From positions 164,075 to 228,074 of the forward strand of contig JAATGM010000059.1 in assembly GCA_015654675.1 (NCBI GenBank): a DNA stretch of 64,000 bases, written 5' to 3'. Position numbers and translations under genes: made by a program. Source of the stretch: Planctomycetota bacterium. Lineage in GTDB: Bacteria > Planctomycetota > Phycisphaerae > UBA1845 > UTPLA1. Shown one piece after another: positions 23,609 through 32,802 of the stretch. The notes below the pieces were generated by a model. It was not told the origin of the DNA and made no database searches. It worked only from the letters and a program-made list of their open reading frames with translations. Each line of letters opens with the position of its first letter. The stretch's first letter is position 1.

Positions 23609-26600
23609 ATGGAGCGAGACATGTTGAAAAGACCCACACTCCAAGACGCAATGTGGCCGCCAAACGCCGCCATGCGAAGCGCCCTCCTACTACCTCTAAT
23701 TGCTGCGAGCTTCGGACCGCCCGCCCTCGCACAGGACATGAACTGGTCCCGACCGCCGCTGCTCAATCCACGAACCCGGGCCGCAATGGCATTCGATAGC
23801 CGCCGCGGGGTGACCGTCCTCTTCGGCGGCGACAACGCCGGAGTACTGCGCGATACATGGGAGTGGGACGGCAAGAACTGGCGGCAACGCTTCCCGGCCG
23901 TCAGCCCCCCAGCATGTTGCGATAGCGCGATGGCCTTTGACAGCGTCCGCGGAGTATGCGTCCTCTTTGGCGGTCTACCTGACCCATCCGATCCAAATTA
24001 CCCATTTCTCGGCGACACGTGGGAATGGAATGGTATCAATTGGACGAAGGCCGCTCCCGCTGTGCATCCTCAACCCCGATCCGGCCATTCGATGGTCTTC
24101 GATAGCGCCCGCGCCGTCACAGTGCTATTTGGAGGAGAAAGTTTCGGATTCACCTTCCGCGCGGATGTTTGGGAGTGGAACGGATCGACCTGGAACCAAC
24201 GCAGCTCGCCGACGAGCCCGCCCGGAAGGACGATTGCTGCAATGTCGTACGACGCGGGCCGCGGCGTGACAGTCCTCAACGGCGGGTATTTCGGTACCGG
24301 CTACTTTTCCGACACGTGGGAATGGAACGGTCTAACATGGAATCAACGCCTTTCGGCTGCCGATCCGGGCATGCACGCCGGCCACACGATGGCTTACGAC
24401 GCCGTCCATGTCGTAACGGTACTCGTTGCCTCCCAGCAGACATGGGAGTGGAACGGAACAAACTGGACTCGCTGCTTCCCAGCCGCGCAACCCGTCGTCA
24501 ATTTCGGGCACGCAATGGCCTACGACAATGCTCGAGGTGTCATGGTGCTAAACGGCGGCTCTCCCGCGGGTTTGGGCAGTCAGACCTGGGAATGGAACGG
24601 CGTCGATTGGCTTCACCGCGAGGCAAATCAAAACGATACGCCGGGCCGGCGGTTCGGTCATGCACTCACCTACGACCAGCATCGCAGTGTCACAGTGCTC
24701 TTCGGGGGCTGGGGTGACGCTTCGATTACCAACGACCTGTGGGAATGGGATGGATTGAGGTGGATCCAGCGTCTAGCCTCCAATGCACCGCCCGCGCGAT
24801 ACTTGCACGCAATCGCATTCGACTCGATACGAAAAGTCGCGGTGCTGTTTGGCGGCAGCGGCCCGGCCGCGTCTAGATTCGGCGACACTTGGGAGTGGAA
24901 TGGCGAGAACTGGATTCAGCGATTTCCGGCGCATAGCCCGCCCGGTCGGCTTTCCCCTGGCATGACATACGACTCAATCCGACGGGTTACAGTGCTTGTG
25001 GGCGGTTCAACCGGCGCCGGCGTCCTCTCCGATACTTGGGCATGGGATGGACTCGACTGGGAGCAGCGCTTCCCGGCGACAAGCCCGCCCGCGCGAGAAC
25101 GCTCGGCGATGGCGTTTGACGCAAGTCGCGGCGTGACCGTGCTCTTCGGTGGCTATTCGAACACGCTTGGCTCGTTGAACGATACATGGGAACTTGACGG
25201 CAATAATTGGGAACAAAGAACGACTTCCAGCTATCCACCCGCTCGCTCTGGCCACGCGATGGCGTTCGATGCTTCGAGGAATAAGACGCTTCTGTTCGGA
25301 GGATTGGGATCGATTCACTATAACGACACCTGGGAATGGAATGGCGTTACATGGACACAGCAATTTGGCTTCAATCTCCCCGTTCCTCGACGCGAACACG
25401 CACTTGCATATGACTCCGCAAGACGGGCGATGGTCTTGTATGGTGGAGAATCCTTCATCTATTCGAATTTGGGCGATACATGGCAGTATCGCGTCGATTG
25501 CAACCTCAATGGAATCAACGATGACGTAGACATTGCAAATCACACGAGCCAGGACTGTGATGTGGACGGCCGGCCCGATGAATGCGAAGTCCCGCCGCTA
25601 TGTGCGACATGCACGGACTGCCAGGCAGACGGCGTTCCCGATGCCTGCCAGGTCCCTCCCCTCTGCCCGACCTGCCCGGATTGCAATTTCAATTCGATCC
25701 CCGATGACTGCGACCCCGATTGCAACGCAAACGGGCACCCCGACGATTGTGACGTCCAATCCGGCGCAAGTCCCGACTGCACTCAGGACGGCATCCCCGA
25801 CGAATGCCAGGTCCCCCCGCTCTGCCCCACCTGCACCGATTGCCAGAACGACTCCATCCCCGACATCTGTCAGGTTCCGCCGATATGCCCAACCTGCCCC
25901 GACTGCGATCACAACCAAATCCCCGACGCGTGCGACATCGACTGCAACAGCAATGGCCAGCCCGATCCCTGCGACGTCGTTTCCGGATTTAGTCTCGACT
26001 GCAACGCGGACGCCCGGCCGGATGAGTGCCAGGTTCCCCCGCTCTGTCCGTCGTGCATCGACTGCCAAAGCGACGGCATCCCCGACATCTGTCAGGTGCC
26101 GCCCATTTGCCCCACCTGCGCGGACTGCGACCAAAATCAGATTCCCGACGTCTGCGACATCGACTGCAACAGCAACGGCCAACCCGATCGTTGCGACGTG
26201 GTCTCCGGCTTCAGTCTCGACTGCGCCGCCGATTCCATCCCCGACGAATGCCAGGTCCCACCCCTCTGCCCCAATTGCCCCGACTGCAATGCCAATGGCA
26301 TCCCCGACGTCTGCGAGCTGACCTCAAACGACTGCAACAACGACGGCATTCTCGACGCCTGCCAGACCGACCCGCTCCTCTGCGGCGCCAACTGCCTCCC
26401 CGATTGCGATCACAACCTCACCCCCGACTCATGCCAGCTCACCGGTACCTTTGAACAGCAATCCCCCAACCTCAGCCCCCTCCTCACCCCAACCATCCAA
26501 TCCTTTACCCTCACCGCCCCACCACCGGCCACGTCCGATGTCACCCTCACCTTCCGCGGCGTCGGCGACATCGACTCGATCTCCGAGTTCGTCGCCATCG

Positions 26601-27178
26601 ACGTCAACAACGTCTCGCTCGGCAACGCCTTCGCCTTCTCAGGATTCAGTTGCCCCGCACCCAACCAGGACACCCTCACCATCCCGGCCGCGACCTGGAA
26701 CGCCGCCGTCCCAGGCGGTGACGCCATCATCCACATGACACCGAACGTCCTCGTAGACAACCCCTGCGGCGGCGCAACCTATATATCCGTCAAAGTCCAG
26801 TACTCCGCCGCCATCGGCGACTGCAACGCCAACCAGATTCTCGACGCCTGCGAACTCATCTCCGGCACCGCCACCGATTGCAACGCCAACGGAGTCCCCG
26901 ACAGTTGCGACATCACCAACGGCTTGCTATCCGATTTCGATCAGGACACCCGCCCCGACGAATGCGCCTGCAATGCATTCTGCCAGGGCGACCTCGATCT
27001 CGACTACGCCGTAGACGGCCGCGACATCCAACCCTTCATCGCCTGCATCGCCTCCGGCAACCTGGCCACCAACGACTGCGGCTGCGCCGACCTCAACAGC
27101 GACCTCAAACTCAACGCCGCCGACGCCACCCTCTTCATCAACAAACTCCTCACCGACCCCGACACCAACTGCCCATAG
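23609..27178 (+). CDS. Giant secreted kelch-repeat protein with Cys-rich calcium-type repeats and dockerin-like end
   Basis: A 1189-residue secreted protein. The signal peptide lies at about residues 18-44 (MRSALLLPLIAASFGPPALAQ), so the ATG at 23609 or a later in-frame ATG may start it. Residues about 45-625 hold 12 kelch-like modules of roughly 50 residues, each with MAFDSxRGVTVLFGG and DTWEWNGxNW, implying two beta-propellers. Residues about 629-945 are modules of the form DCNxNGxPDxC with many Asp and Cys, like thrombospondin type 3 or EF-hand loops. A beta-sandwich region (about 947-1070) and a dockerin-like pair (about 1130-1185, DLDYAVDGRDIQPFIACI) complete it. It probably sits in the cell surface or matrix and needs calcium and disulphides. 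Confidence 0.82.
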   Translation: MERDMLKRPTLQDAMWPPNAAMRSALLLPLIAASFGPPALAQDMNWSRPPLLNPRTRAAMAFDSRRGVTVLFGGDNAGVLRDTWEWDGKNWRQRFPAVSPPACCDSAMAFDSVRGVCVLFGGLPDPSDPNYPFLGDTWEWNGINWTKAAPAVHPQPRSGHSMVFDSARAVTVLFGGESFGFTFRADVWEWNGSTWNQRSSPTSPPGRTIAAMSYDAGRGVTVLNGGYFGTGYFSDTWEWNGLTWNQRLSAADPGMHAGHTMAYDAVHVVTVLVASQQTWEWNGTNWTRCFPAAQPVVNFGHAMAYDNARGVMVLNGGSPAGLGSQTWEWNGVDWLHREANQNDTPGRRFGHALTYDQHRSVTVLFGGWGDASITNDLWEWDGLRWIQRLASNAPPARYLHAIAFDSIRKVAVLFGGSGPAASRFGDTWEWNGENWIQRFPAHSPPGRLSPGMTYDSIRRVTVLVGGSTGAGVLSDTWAWDGLDWEQRFPATSPPARERSAMAFDASRGVTVLFGGYSNTLGSLNDTWELDGNNWEQRTTSSYPPARSGHAMAFDASRNKTLLFGGLGSIHYNDTWEWNGVTWTQQFGFNLPVPRREHALAYDSARRAMVLYGGESFIYSNLGDTWQYRVDCNLNGINDDVDIANHTSQDCDVDGRPDECEVPPLCATCTDCQADGVPDACQVPPLCPTCPDCNFNSIPDDCDPDCNANGHPDDCDVQSGASPDCTQDGIPDECQVPPLCPTCTDCQNDSIPDICQVPPICPTCPDCDHNQIPDACDIDCNSNGQPDPCDVVSGFSLDCNADARPDECQVPPLCPSCIDCQSDGIPDICQVPPICPTCADCDQNQIPDVCDIDCNSNGQPDRCDVVSGFSLDCAADSIPDECQVPPLCPNCPDCNANGIPDVCELTSNDCNNDGILDACQTDPLLCGANCLPDCDHNLTPDSCQLTGTFEQQSPNLSPLLTPTIQSFTLTAPPPATSDVTLTFRGVGDIDSISEFVAIDVNNVSLGNAFAFSGFSCPAPNQDTLTIPAATWNAAVPGGDAIIHMTPNVLVDNPCGGATYISVKVQYSAAIGDCNANQILDACELISGTATDCNANGVPDSCDITNGLLSDFDQDTRPDECACNAFCQGDLDLDYAVDGRDIQPFIACIASGNLATNDCGCADLNSDLKLNAADATLFINKLLTDPDTNCP
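25640..26305 (+). repeat. Three tandem 222-bp repeats coding for 74-residue Cys-rich modules
   Basis: Units at 25640-25861, 25862-26083 and 26084-26305 are each exactly 222 bases (74 codons) and in frame. Each starts D-[AI]-C-Q-V-P-P-[LI]-C-P-T-C and ends with D/S-x-I-P. Units 2 and 3 are the most alike and share CDIDCNSNGQPD and CDVVSGFSLDC. Partial units flank both sides. The equal length and in-frame junctions point to recent duplication. Confidence 0.85.
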
Positions 27179-27194
27179 CGATTGATCTGGAGCA

Positions 27195-27214
27195 AGAAGT
27201 CTTCCTTGACTTCT
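27195..27214 (+). terminator. Possible terminator hairpin after the kelch gene
   Basis: AGAAGTC (27195-27201) pairs perfectly with GACTTCT (27208-27214) across a 6-base loop, 17 bases after the kelch gene stop. The following CATTTGTG is only weakly T-rich, so intrinsic termination is uncertain. Confidence 0.4.
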
Positions 27215-27415
27215 CATTTGTGTCATACTAAACACTAACCGAACAAGCTCCCATGAAACAAAGGGGGGCGATCCGGGGTCAAACTGCGCAAAGCCCAGAA
27301 CGGGGGCTCAGCGCCGACTCCCCGCCCGCATAAGCGATCTTTGAAAAGTGAATCCGAAAGGGAAGGCGCTGATTATCACCATTATCACTTGTCGTCAGCG
27401 GTCCGCAGACTCCCC

Positions 27416-27652
27416 CAAACCGGACCGCCCCGAATCTCACCGATCTCAATTCGCCGCCTCATCAATCTCAGTCCCAATCCGCATTTCTACCCGGCAAACG
27501 AGGGTCGTCTCGCGAATCTCACGAATCTCACCGGCCTCGCAAGTCTCAATCCCCCTGTGCCTCAATACCGCAGTGGACCCGCCGCGGCGGATGCCCCGGC
27601 TACAAAACTTCTACCAAACAAACCGGACCGCCCCAAATCTCATCAATCTCAC
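27416..27652 (+). repeat. Two-copy 34-base direct repeat with AATCTCA heptamers
   Basis: CAAACCGGACCGCCCC begins copies at 27416-27449 and 27619-27652, each continuing with two [AG]ATCTCA heptamers, 203 bases apart. Between and after them the heptamer recurs, for at least eight occurrences in about 270 bases. No encoded protein explains it. Confidence 0.55.
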
Positions 27653-27867
27653 AACCCAGAATCGCCGCGGCTCGAGCGACCTGCCGAACCCAATCTCACG
27701 CGCGACGCCAGCTTTCGGCGAAAGCCAAACCGACTTCGCGACCGGCAGTTCAATGAGGTATTAGGTATTATCAATTACCAATTACTTATGAAACCCGCCC
27801 GTTGCCCCCGCCCCCCGCTCCCCCTACATTCTCACCAATCATCTGCCCGGAAGAAAAAGGATCGCCC

Positions 27868-29130
27868 ATGGCCAGCTCAAACGTCTCCTCCGCCCTTCAG
27901 AAAGCCGACCCCGACGTCTTCGCCATCCTCCAGCGCGAGACGAAACGCCAGCACGACACCCTCGAACTCATCGCCTCCGAAAACCACGTATCCCCCGCCG
28001 TCCTCGAGGCCGCCGGCTCCGTCTTCACCAACAAGTACGCCGAGGGCTATCCCGGTAAGCGCTATTACGGCGGCTGCCAGCACTGCGACGAAGTCGAATC
28101 CCTCGCCATCGACCGCGCCAAAAAGCTCTTCAACGTCGAGCACGCCAACGTCCAGCCCCACTCCGGCAGTCAGGCCAACCAGGCCGTCTTCCTCGCCGCC
28201 CTCAACCCCGGCGACCAGATCCTCTCCCTTAATCTCAATCACGGCGGCCATCTGTCTCACGGCATGAAGGTCAATATCAGCGGCAAGTGGTTCAACGTCG
28301 CCCAGTACGGCGTCAGTCAGAAGGACGAACGCATCGACATGGCCGAGGTCCGCCGCCAGGCCCGCGAAACCAAGCCCAAGCTCATCATCACCGGCGCGTC
28401 CGCCTACCCCCGCATCTGGGACTGGGCCGGCTTCGCCGAAATCGCCGAGGAATCGGGCGCGCTGCTCATGGCCGACGTCGCCCACATCGCCGGCCTCATC
28501 GCCGCCGGCCTTCACCCGTCGCCCGTACCAACCTCGCAGTTCGTCACGACAACGACGCACAAAACTCTCCGCGGCCCGCGCGCCGGCCTCACCATGTGCA
28601 AGGGCGACTGGGCCAAGAAAATCGACTCCGCCATCTTCCCCGGCCTCCAGGGCGGCCCGCTCATGCACATCATCGCCGCCAAGGCCGTCGCCTTCGGCGA
28701 AGCCCTCAGGCCTGAATTCAAGCAGTACCAGCAGCAAATCCTCACGAACGCAAAGGCCCTCGCCGAAGCCCTCATGAAGCACGGCTATCGCCTCGTCTCC
28801 GGCGGCACCGACAATCACCTGATGCTGCTCGACCTCACCAGCGGCCACGCCGACGTCACCGGCGCAATGGCCGAGAAGTGGCTCGAGACCGCCGGCATCA
28901 TCGTCAACAAAAACATGATCCCCTTCGACCAGCGCAAGCCGATGGAGACCAGCGGCCTTCGACTCGGCACCCCGGCCGTCACCACCCGCGGAATGCAGGC
29001 CGCGCAGATGCCGACCATCGCAGGATTCATCCACCGCACCCTCTCGTCGAACGGCGATACGAAAGCCGTCGAAAAAGTCCGCTCCGAAGTCCGCGAGTTG
29101 TGCGATCAGTTCAAGATGCCAGGCGAATGA
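27868..29130 (+). CDS. glyA: Serine hydroxymethyltransferase
   Basis: PLP enzyme that interconverts serine and glycine and charges tetrahydrofolate with a one-carbon unit. From the ATG at 27868, which has a purine-rich ribosome site, 420 residues match SHMT throughout: [20 protein letters not shown] near 32-51, [15 protein letters not shown] near 56-70, the aldehyde-stage motif [22 protein letters not shown], and the PLP lysine in [14 protein letters not shown] (K232). Length is normal. The TGA overlaps the ATG of the following lipoprotein gene (ATGA). Confidence 0.95.
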   Translation: MASSNVSSALQKADPDVFAILQRETKRQHDTLELIASENHVSPAVLEAAGSVFTNKYAEGYPGKRYYGGCQHCDEVESLAIDRAKKLFNVEHANVQPHSGSQANQAVFLAALNPGDQILSLNLNHGGHLSHGMKVNISGKWFNVAQYGVSQKDERIDMAEVRRQARETKPKLIITGASAYPRIWDWAGFAEIAEESGALLMADVAHIAGLIAAGLHPSPVPTSQFVTTTTHKTLRGPRAGLTMCKGDWAKKIDSAIFPGLQGGPLMHIIAAKAVAFGEALRPEFKQYQQQILTNAKALAEALMKHGYRLVSGGTDNHLMLLDLTSGHADVTGAMAEKWLETAGIIVNKNMIPFDQRKPMETSGLRLGTPAVTTRGMQAAQMPTIAGFIHRTLSSNGDTKAVEKVRSEVRELCDQFKMPGE

Positions 29131-29750
29131 TTTCAGCCCCGTTCCGAACTTGCCTCGTCCTCGCCGCCGCGCTCACGGCCGGCTGCTCCGGCAATGCCCA
29201 GCTTCAATTTGTCTCCACCAGTCTCACGGCCATCGATCCGCCCCCGCCCATCGTCTACCGCTACGACCCGCAGCAATGTTTCTCCTGGGTCGAAGACAGC
29301 GGCGCCTTCACCATCGCCATGCGCTTCGACAACATCAGCCCCTTCAGCGGCCTCGGCAAGCTGACGCTTCAAATGTCCTATGTCCTCGAAAGCCCGCCCG
29401 CCGGAACTGCCCGCGATTACGCCGTCGGCCCGCGCGAAGTCCGCGGCTGCTTCGACGCCCCCATCGGCCGCAACCGCTTCCTCTCGCAGCGCGGCATCAT
29501 CTCCGTCATCAAAACAAAGAACGGCTTCAAAGGCAGCTTCCGCGTCACCCTGCAGCACTACCCCGCCGCCTCGGTGCTGAATCTTCTACCCCAGCGGCCC
29601 GGCACCTACTTGCTTTTCGGAACCTTCGAGTCCGTCAACGATCCGGTGCGCTGCAAGCAAATCCGCGACGTCACCGAGGCCGACGGCTGGACCCGTCCAA
29701 CCCGCGACCCCGTCCCAACCTCCCAGCCCGATATCATGCAGACGCACTAG
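29127..29750 (+). CDS. Lipoprotein coupled to glyA, unknown function
   Basis: ATG at 29127 overlaps the glyA stop. The 207-residue product begins [20 protein letters not shown], a lipoprotein signal with lipobox LTAGC (C20). The mature part is beta-rich, with [25 protein letters not shown] and [13 protein letters not shown], and carries a few cysteines. I do not recognise the family. Coupling to a cytosolic one-carbon enzyme probably reflects shared expression and not a shared pathway. Confidence 0.65.
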   Translation: MISAPFRTCLVLAAALTAGCSGNAQLQFVSTSLTAIDPPPPIVYRYDPQQCFSWVEDSGAFTIAMRFDNISPFSGLGKLTLQMSYVLESPPAGTARDYAVGPREVRGCFDAPIGRNRFLSQRGIISVIKTKNGFKGSFRVTLQHYPAASVLNLLPQRPGTYLLFGTFESVNDPVRCKQIRDVTEADGWTRPTRDPVPTSQPDIMQTH

Positions 29751-29866
29751 CAAATCAGCACGCCGCTCGTCCGAAAACGCCCTCAATCCACATCCGCCGC
29801 CATTCGTATCGTACCTTTCCCTCAACGATCTCGGCCAAACGCCGCGACTGAAGAGGCAGCAGACCG

Positions 29867-31201
29867 ATGCGAATTCCGACCCCGGGCTGTGTCCGCAAGA
29901 CACTCGCCCTGCTTATCACCACGCTCGCGCTCTCGCTCACCTTCGCAGCGGGACTGGTCTACTATCATCTTCAAACCGCCGCCACCGCCGAAAGCGAAGG
30001 CGCCGTCGCCCGCAACCTCGCCCTCCTCCTCGCCGGCCATCTCGCCGACAACGAACCCCAAACCGCCTCCGCGCCAGCCGAGTGGCGTTTGCCCAGCATC
30101 GAAAACATGCTCCGCGCCGCCGCCGTCTGGCGCGTCGATCGCCCCCAGCTCGCCGCCGGCCCAACCTTCGGCGACGCGGGCGAGCTTCTTGCGCCACCGC
30201 CCGATCTCCGCGCCGGCCAGATCACGGTCCGCCGCGTCGCCGCTCCAGCCGATGACCCCCGCCCCGTATGGCAGCAAGTCGACATCGCCCTCAACCAGAC
30301 CCGCGCCGAAAAACCGCTCGTGGCCTCGTTCCTCATCGCCACCGACCCGGGCCAGGGCGCCAGCTTGGGCGATCTCTGGACTTTCGTCGCCCCGGTCATG
30401 GCCGTCGCCGCGGCGGGCCTGCTCACCTGCTGGTGGTGCGCCGACCGCGATATCCTCAAGCCCCTCACGCGCCTGAATGCCATCGTAAACGCCCCGACAT
30501 GGGAGGCCGTCGCCGACGCTTCCATCGAAAGTCGCGACGACGTCCTCGGCCAGATTGCCCGCGGAATCGGCGAGCTCCATCGTGACGCGGTTCACTGGCG
30601 TCGCCGCGCCGAATCCGTCGAGAAACAGGTCGATTCTCAGGTCGCCGTCCGCACCGAGGAGGTAAACAAAGAGCTGCAGGCCACGCGCAAACAGCTCTGG
30701 GAAGACCCCCTCACCGGCGTAAAGAATCGCCGCCTCTTCGATGAACGCTTCCCCAGGATTTTCCGCGCCCAGCGCGACGCCCGCAGTGACCTCAGCGTGA
30801 TCGTCCTCGATATCGATCACTTCAAGAAGTTCAACGACACCCTCGGCCACGCCGCCGGCGACCATCTCCTGAAGTTTGTCGGCGTGCTCCTCAAGCAGTT
30901 CATCCGCCAGGACGACCTCGCCATCCGCCTCGGCGGAGACGAGTTCCTCCTCGTCCTCCCCGGCGTCCCACGCGATCGCGCCGAAGCCATGGCTCAGCGC
31001 CTCTCGGCACTTTTTGCGCAGTACACGTCATTGATCCACGGCGTGCAGACAAAGCCCGGAATCAGCGCCGGAGTCGCCGGACTTCGCGAAGACGACCCGG
31101 CCGACCCGCTCGAACTCATCGCAACCGCCGATAGAAAGATGTATGCACACAAGTGGAAAGCTTCCGCCAAACGCGCCCGCACCTCAGCCCTCGCCGGCTG
31201 A
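29867..31201 (+). CDS. Membrane diguanylate cyclase (GGDEF)
   Basis: A 444-residue inner-membrane sensor that should make cyclic di-GMP. A first membrane helix (about residues 12-34) and a second (about 176-196) enclose a periplasmic sensor region without a recognised domain. A HAMP-like linker and coiled coil (about 200-275) lead to the GGDEF domain, with DIDHFKKFNDTLGHAAGDHLL and the signature RLGGDEF (GGDEF 356-360). The product-inhibition I-site RxxD (RQDD) is at the standard five residues upstream, so feedback control is likely. No EAL domain is present. Given the flagellar cluster downstream, a link to motility is plausible but not shown. Confidence 0.9.
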   Translation: MRIPTPGCVRKTLALLITTLALSLTFAAGLVYYHLQTAATAESEGAVARNLALLLAGHLADNEPQTASAPAEWRLPSIENMLRAAAVWRVDRPQLAAGPTFGDAGELLAPPPDLRAGQITVRRVAAPADDPRPVWQQVDIALNQTRAEKPLVASFLIATDPGQGASLGDLWTFVAPVMAVAAAGLLTCWWCADRDILKPLTRLNAIVNAPTWEAVADASIESRDDVLGQIARGIGELHRDAVHWRRRAESVEKQVDSQVAVRTEEVNKELQATRKQLWEDPLTGVKNRRLFDERFPRIFRAQRDARSDLSVIVLDIDHFKKFNDTLGHAAGDHLLKFVGVLLKQFIRQDDLAIRLGGDEFLLVLPGVPRDRAEAMAQRLSALFAQYTSLIHGVQTKPGISAGVAGLREDDPADPLELIATADRKMYAHKWKASAKRARTSALAG

Positions 31202-31277
31202 CGCTCGACGAAACGTCTCCCACGCCTATAATCCGGCAACTCTCGCGCGGTCTCGCAACAGGAACGGAGTCATCGAT

Positions 31278-32147
31278 TTGCGATTGCACGCGGCCCTCTT
31301 CCTCGCACTCATGACACTCTCGGGTTGTGGAGGCGCGGCAAAAATCGTTACCTCGGCGCTCCAGGATGGAAGCCGCTCCCAGGGCACAGTCTACTATGTC
31401 GGTGGCGCCGGGCAGTTCGGCAACGTCGGCTTTATCTCTATCCCTCTCGGAATGCAGGACGCCGGTTACCAGGGCTATGTAGAACTCGTCCCCTGGCAGG
31501 GATTCGTCACCGCCGTCGACCAGATGAACTACGACCGCAATCGCGGCAAAGGAATCGAGCTCGGCGAATCCATCCGCCGCACTTCCATCCGCTACCCCGA
31601 TACCCCCATCGATATCATCGCCCTGTCGGCCGGGACCGGCATCGCCACCTTCGCCCTCGAATCACTTCCCGAAGACGTCCGCATCCGAAATGTCGTCTTT
31701 CTCGGTTGCAGTCTCTCGAGCCACTACGACCTCACGCGCGCCGCGAAGCGCGTCAACGGCAAACTCTACGTCTTCTACTCCGAAGACGATGCCATCCTCT
31801 CGCGCATCGTCCCCTATACCGGGACCGTCGATCGTCGCGACACCTCCGACGGAGTCGCCGGACTCGACGGCTTCCAGTTGCCCGCTCGAACCGATGCCGC
31901 CACCCTTCGCCAATACCGAAAAATCCAGAACATCCGCTACATGCCGCAGTTCGCCGACAGCGGCTACAACGGCGGCCACATGAGCTCCACCGAGCGGAAA
32001 TTCATCGCGCGCTACGTCGCCCCCCTCGTCCTCGGCCAGCCCAGCGAAATCGCCATCGCCGCCCACTGCCCCGCCGACGACGCCAAGCCCGCCCGGCCGC
32101 ACCGCTCAGCCGATCGTCGCAAGCACGCCGCCGAACCGCTAGACTGA
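31278..32147 (+). CDS. Lipoprotein with alpha/beta-hydrolase-like fold, TTG start
   Basis: The frame is open from inside the GGDEF gene, but TTG at 31278 follows GGAG by 8 bases and starts a lipoprotein signal (LRLHAALFLALMTLSGC, lipobox LSGC). The 289-residue product contains a nucleophile-elbow-like IIALSAGTGIATFAL segment (about residue 114-128), then NVVFLGCSLSSHYDLT, which fits an alpha/beta hydrolase in which the usual GxSxG is LSAGTG. The catalytic acid and histidine are not certain; H in NGGHMSSTE is a candidate. The substrate is unknown. Confidence 0.6.
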   Translation: MRLHAALFLALMTLSGCGGAAKIVTSALQDGSRSQGTVYYVGGAGQFGNVGFISIPLGMQDAGYQGYVELVPWQGFVTAVDQMNYDRNRGKGIELGESIRRTSIRYPDTPIDIIALSAGTGIATFALESLPEDVRIRNVVFLGCSLSSHYDLTRAAKRVNGKLYVFYSEDDAILSRIVPYTGTVDRRDTSDGVAGLDGFQLPARTDAATLRQYRKIQNIRYMPQFADSGYNGGHMSSTERKFIARYVAPLVLGQPSEIAIAAHCPADDAKPARPHRSADRRKHAAEPLD

Positions 32148-32193
32148 CCGACCGATTGACATCTCAGATCAACCCGTTCGGAAGCGGTTCGCC

Positions 32194-32802
32194 ATGTCGC
32201 GAATGAATGCAAACGATCGCCGTCGCCAGCTGCTGGAAGCGGCCGTTGCCTACTTCGCCGTCCACGGCTACCGCGGCGCAACCACCGCGGGACTCGCCCG
32301 CGCCGCCGGCGTCACCGAGCCCATTCTTTACCGCCACTTTCCCAGCAAGCAGGCCCTCTTCGTCGCCCTGCTCGAACAGGCCGGCCGGGAGACGCTGTCC
32401 GAATGGCGAAAAGCCATCGCGCCCCTCGCTTCCCCCATGGACAAACTCCGCGTGCTGATTCGTCTCAACCCCGCAACGCACCCCCTGCTCAGCCGCTACT
32501 ACCGCATCATCTTTCACGCCCAGGCGGAAATTAAGGACCCCCTCATCCTCAGCGCCTTGCGCCGCCACTATCAGCGCTACGAGCGTTTCCTCACCGGAAT
32601 CATCCAGTCGGCCCAGCGCGCCGGCCATGTGCGTAAGGACGTCATGCCCAGCGGCCTCGCCTGGCAATTGATCCACGCCGCGATTGGCTTCGCGTTCATC
32701 AAGCCGCTCGGAATCTCCGGCCACGCCACGCCGGCGTCCGTCGAGCAGGCAATTGGATTGTTGTTGGAACAGCTCGGCGGATCAGCCGCCCGCGCCCGGT
32801 GA
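32194..32802 (+). CDS. TetR/AcrR-family transcriptional regulator
   Basis: A 202-residue regulator. The N-terminal helix-turn-helix matches TetR: RRRQLLEAAVAYFAVHGYRG then TTAGLARAAGVTEPILYRHFPSKQALF (about residues 27-53), with the usual Y-R-H-F ending. The C-terminal ligand-binding domain is less conserved and gives no clue to the inducer. Its last 21 bases overlap tatA, which is transcribed toward it. A target gene is not evident nearby. Confidence 0.88.
   Translation: MSRMNANDRRRQLLEAAVAYFAVHGYRGATTAGLARAAGVTEPILYRHFPSKQALFVALLEQAGRETLSEWRKAIAPLASPMDKLRVLIRLNPATHPLLSRYYRIIFHAQAEIKDPLILSALRRHYQRYERFLTGIIQSAQRAGHVRKDVMPSGLAWQLIHAAIGFAFIKPLGISGHATPASVEQAIGLLLEQLGGSAARAR

Larger units (their letters stand above)
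27179..27867. other. Non-coding stretch with short repeats and AT-rich island
   Basis: About 690 bases between the kelch gene and glyA with no convincing gene. Contents in order: a 7-bp hairpin (27195-27214), a GC-rich stretch, a direct repeat ATTATCAC (27372-27389), a set of [AG]ATCTCA heptamers (about 27431-27700), two copies of a 34-base repeat (27416 and 27619), and an AT-rich island (27752-27790) that stands out from the GC-rich surroundings. The glyA ribosome site (GAAGAAAAAGGA) ends the stretch. Confidence 0.5.

Noticed and set aside
27416..27700. Possible CRISPR array from recurring AATCTCA units
   Set aside because: Repeat units are only 7 bases, spacing is irregular and no cas genes are present.
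27341..28267. 308-codon plus-strand open frame covering the repeat-rich non-coding stretch
   Set aside because: It runs out of frame into glyA, starts without a ribosome site and codes for low-complexity Pro/Ser/Arg sequence.
32150..32193. Perfect -35 hexamer TTGACA before the TetR gene
   Set aside because: No reasonable -10 hexamer follows at 16-18 bases.
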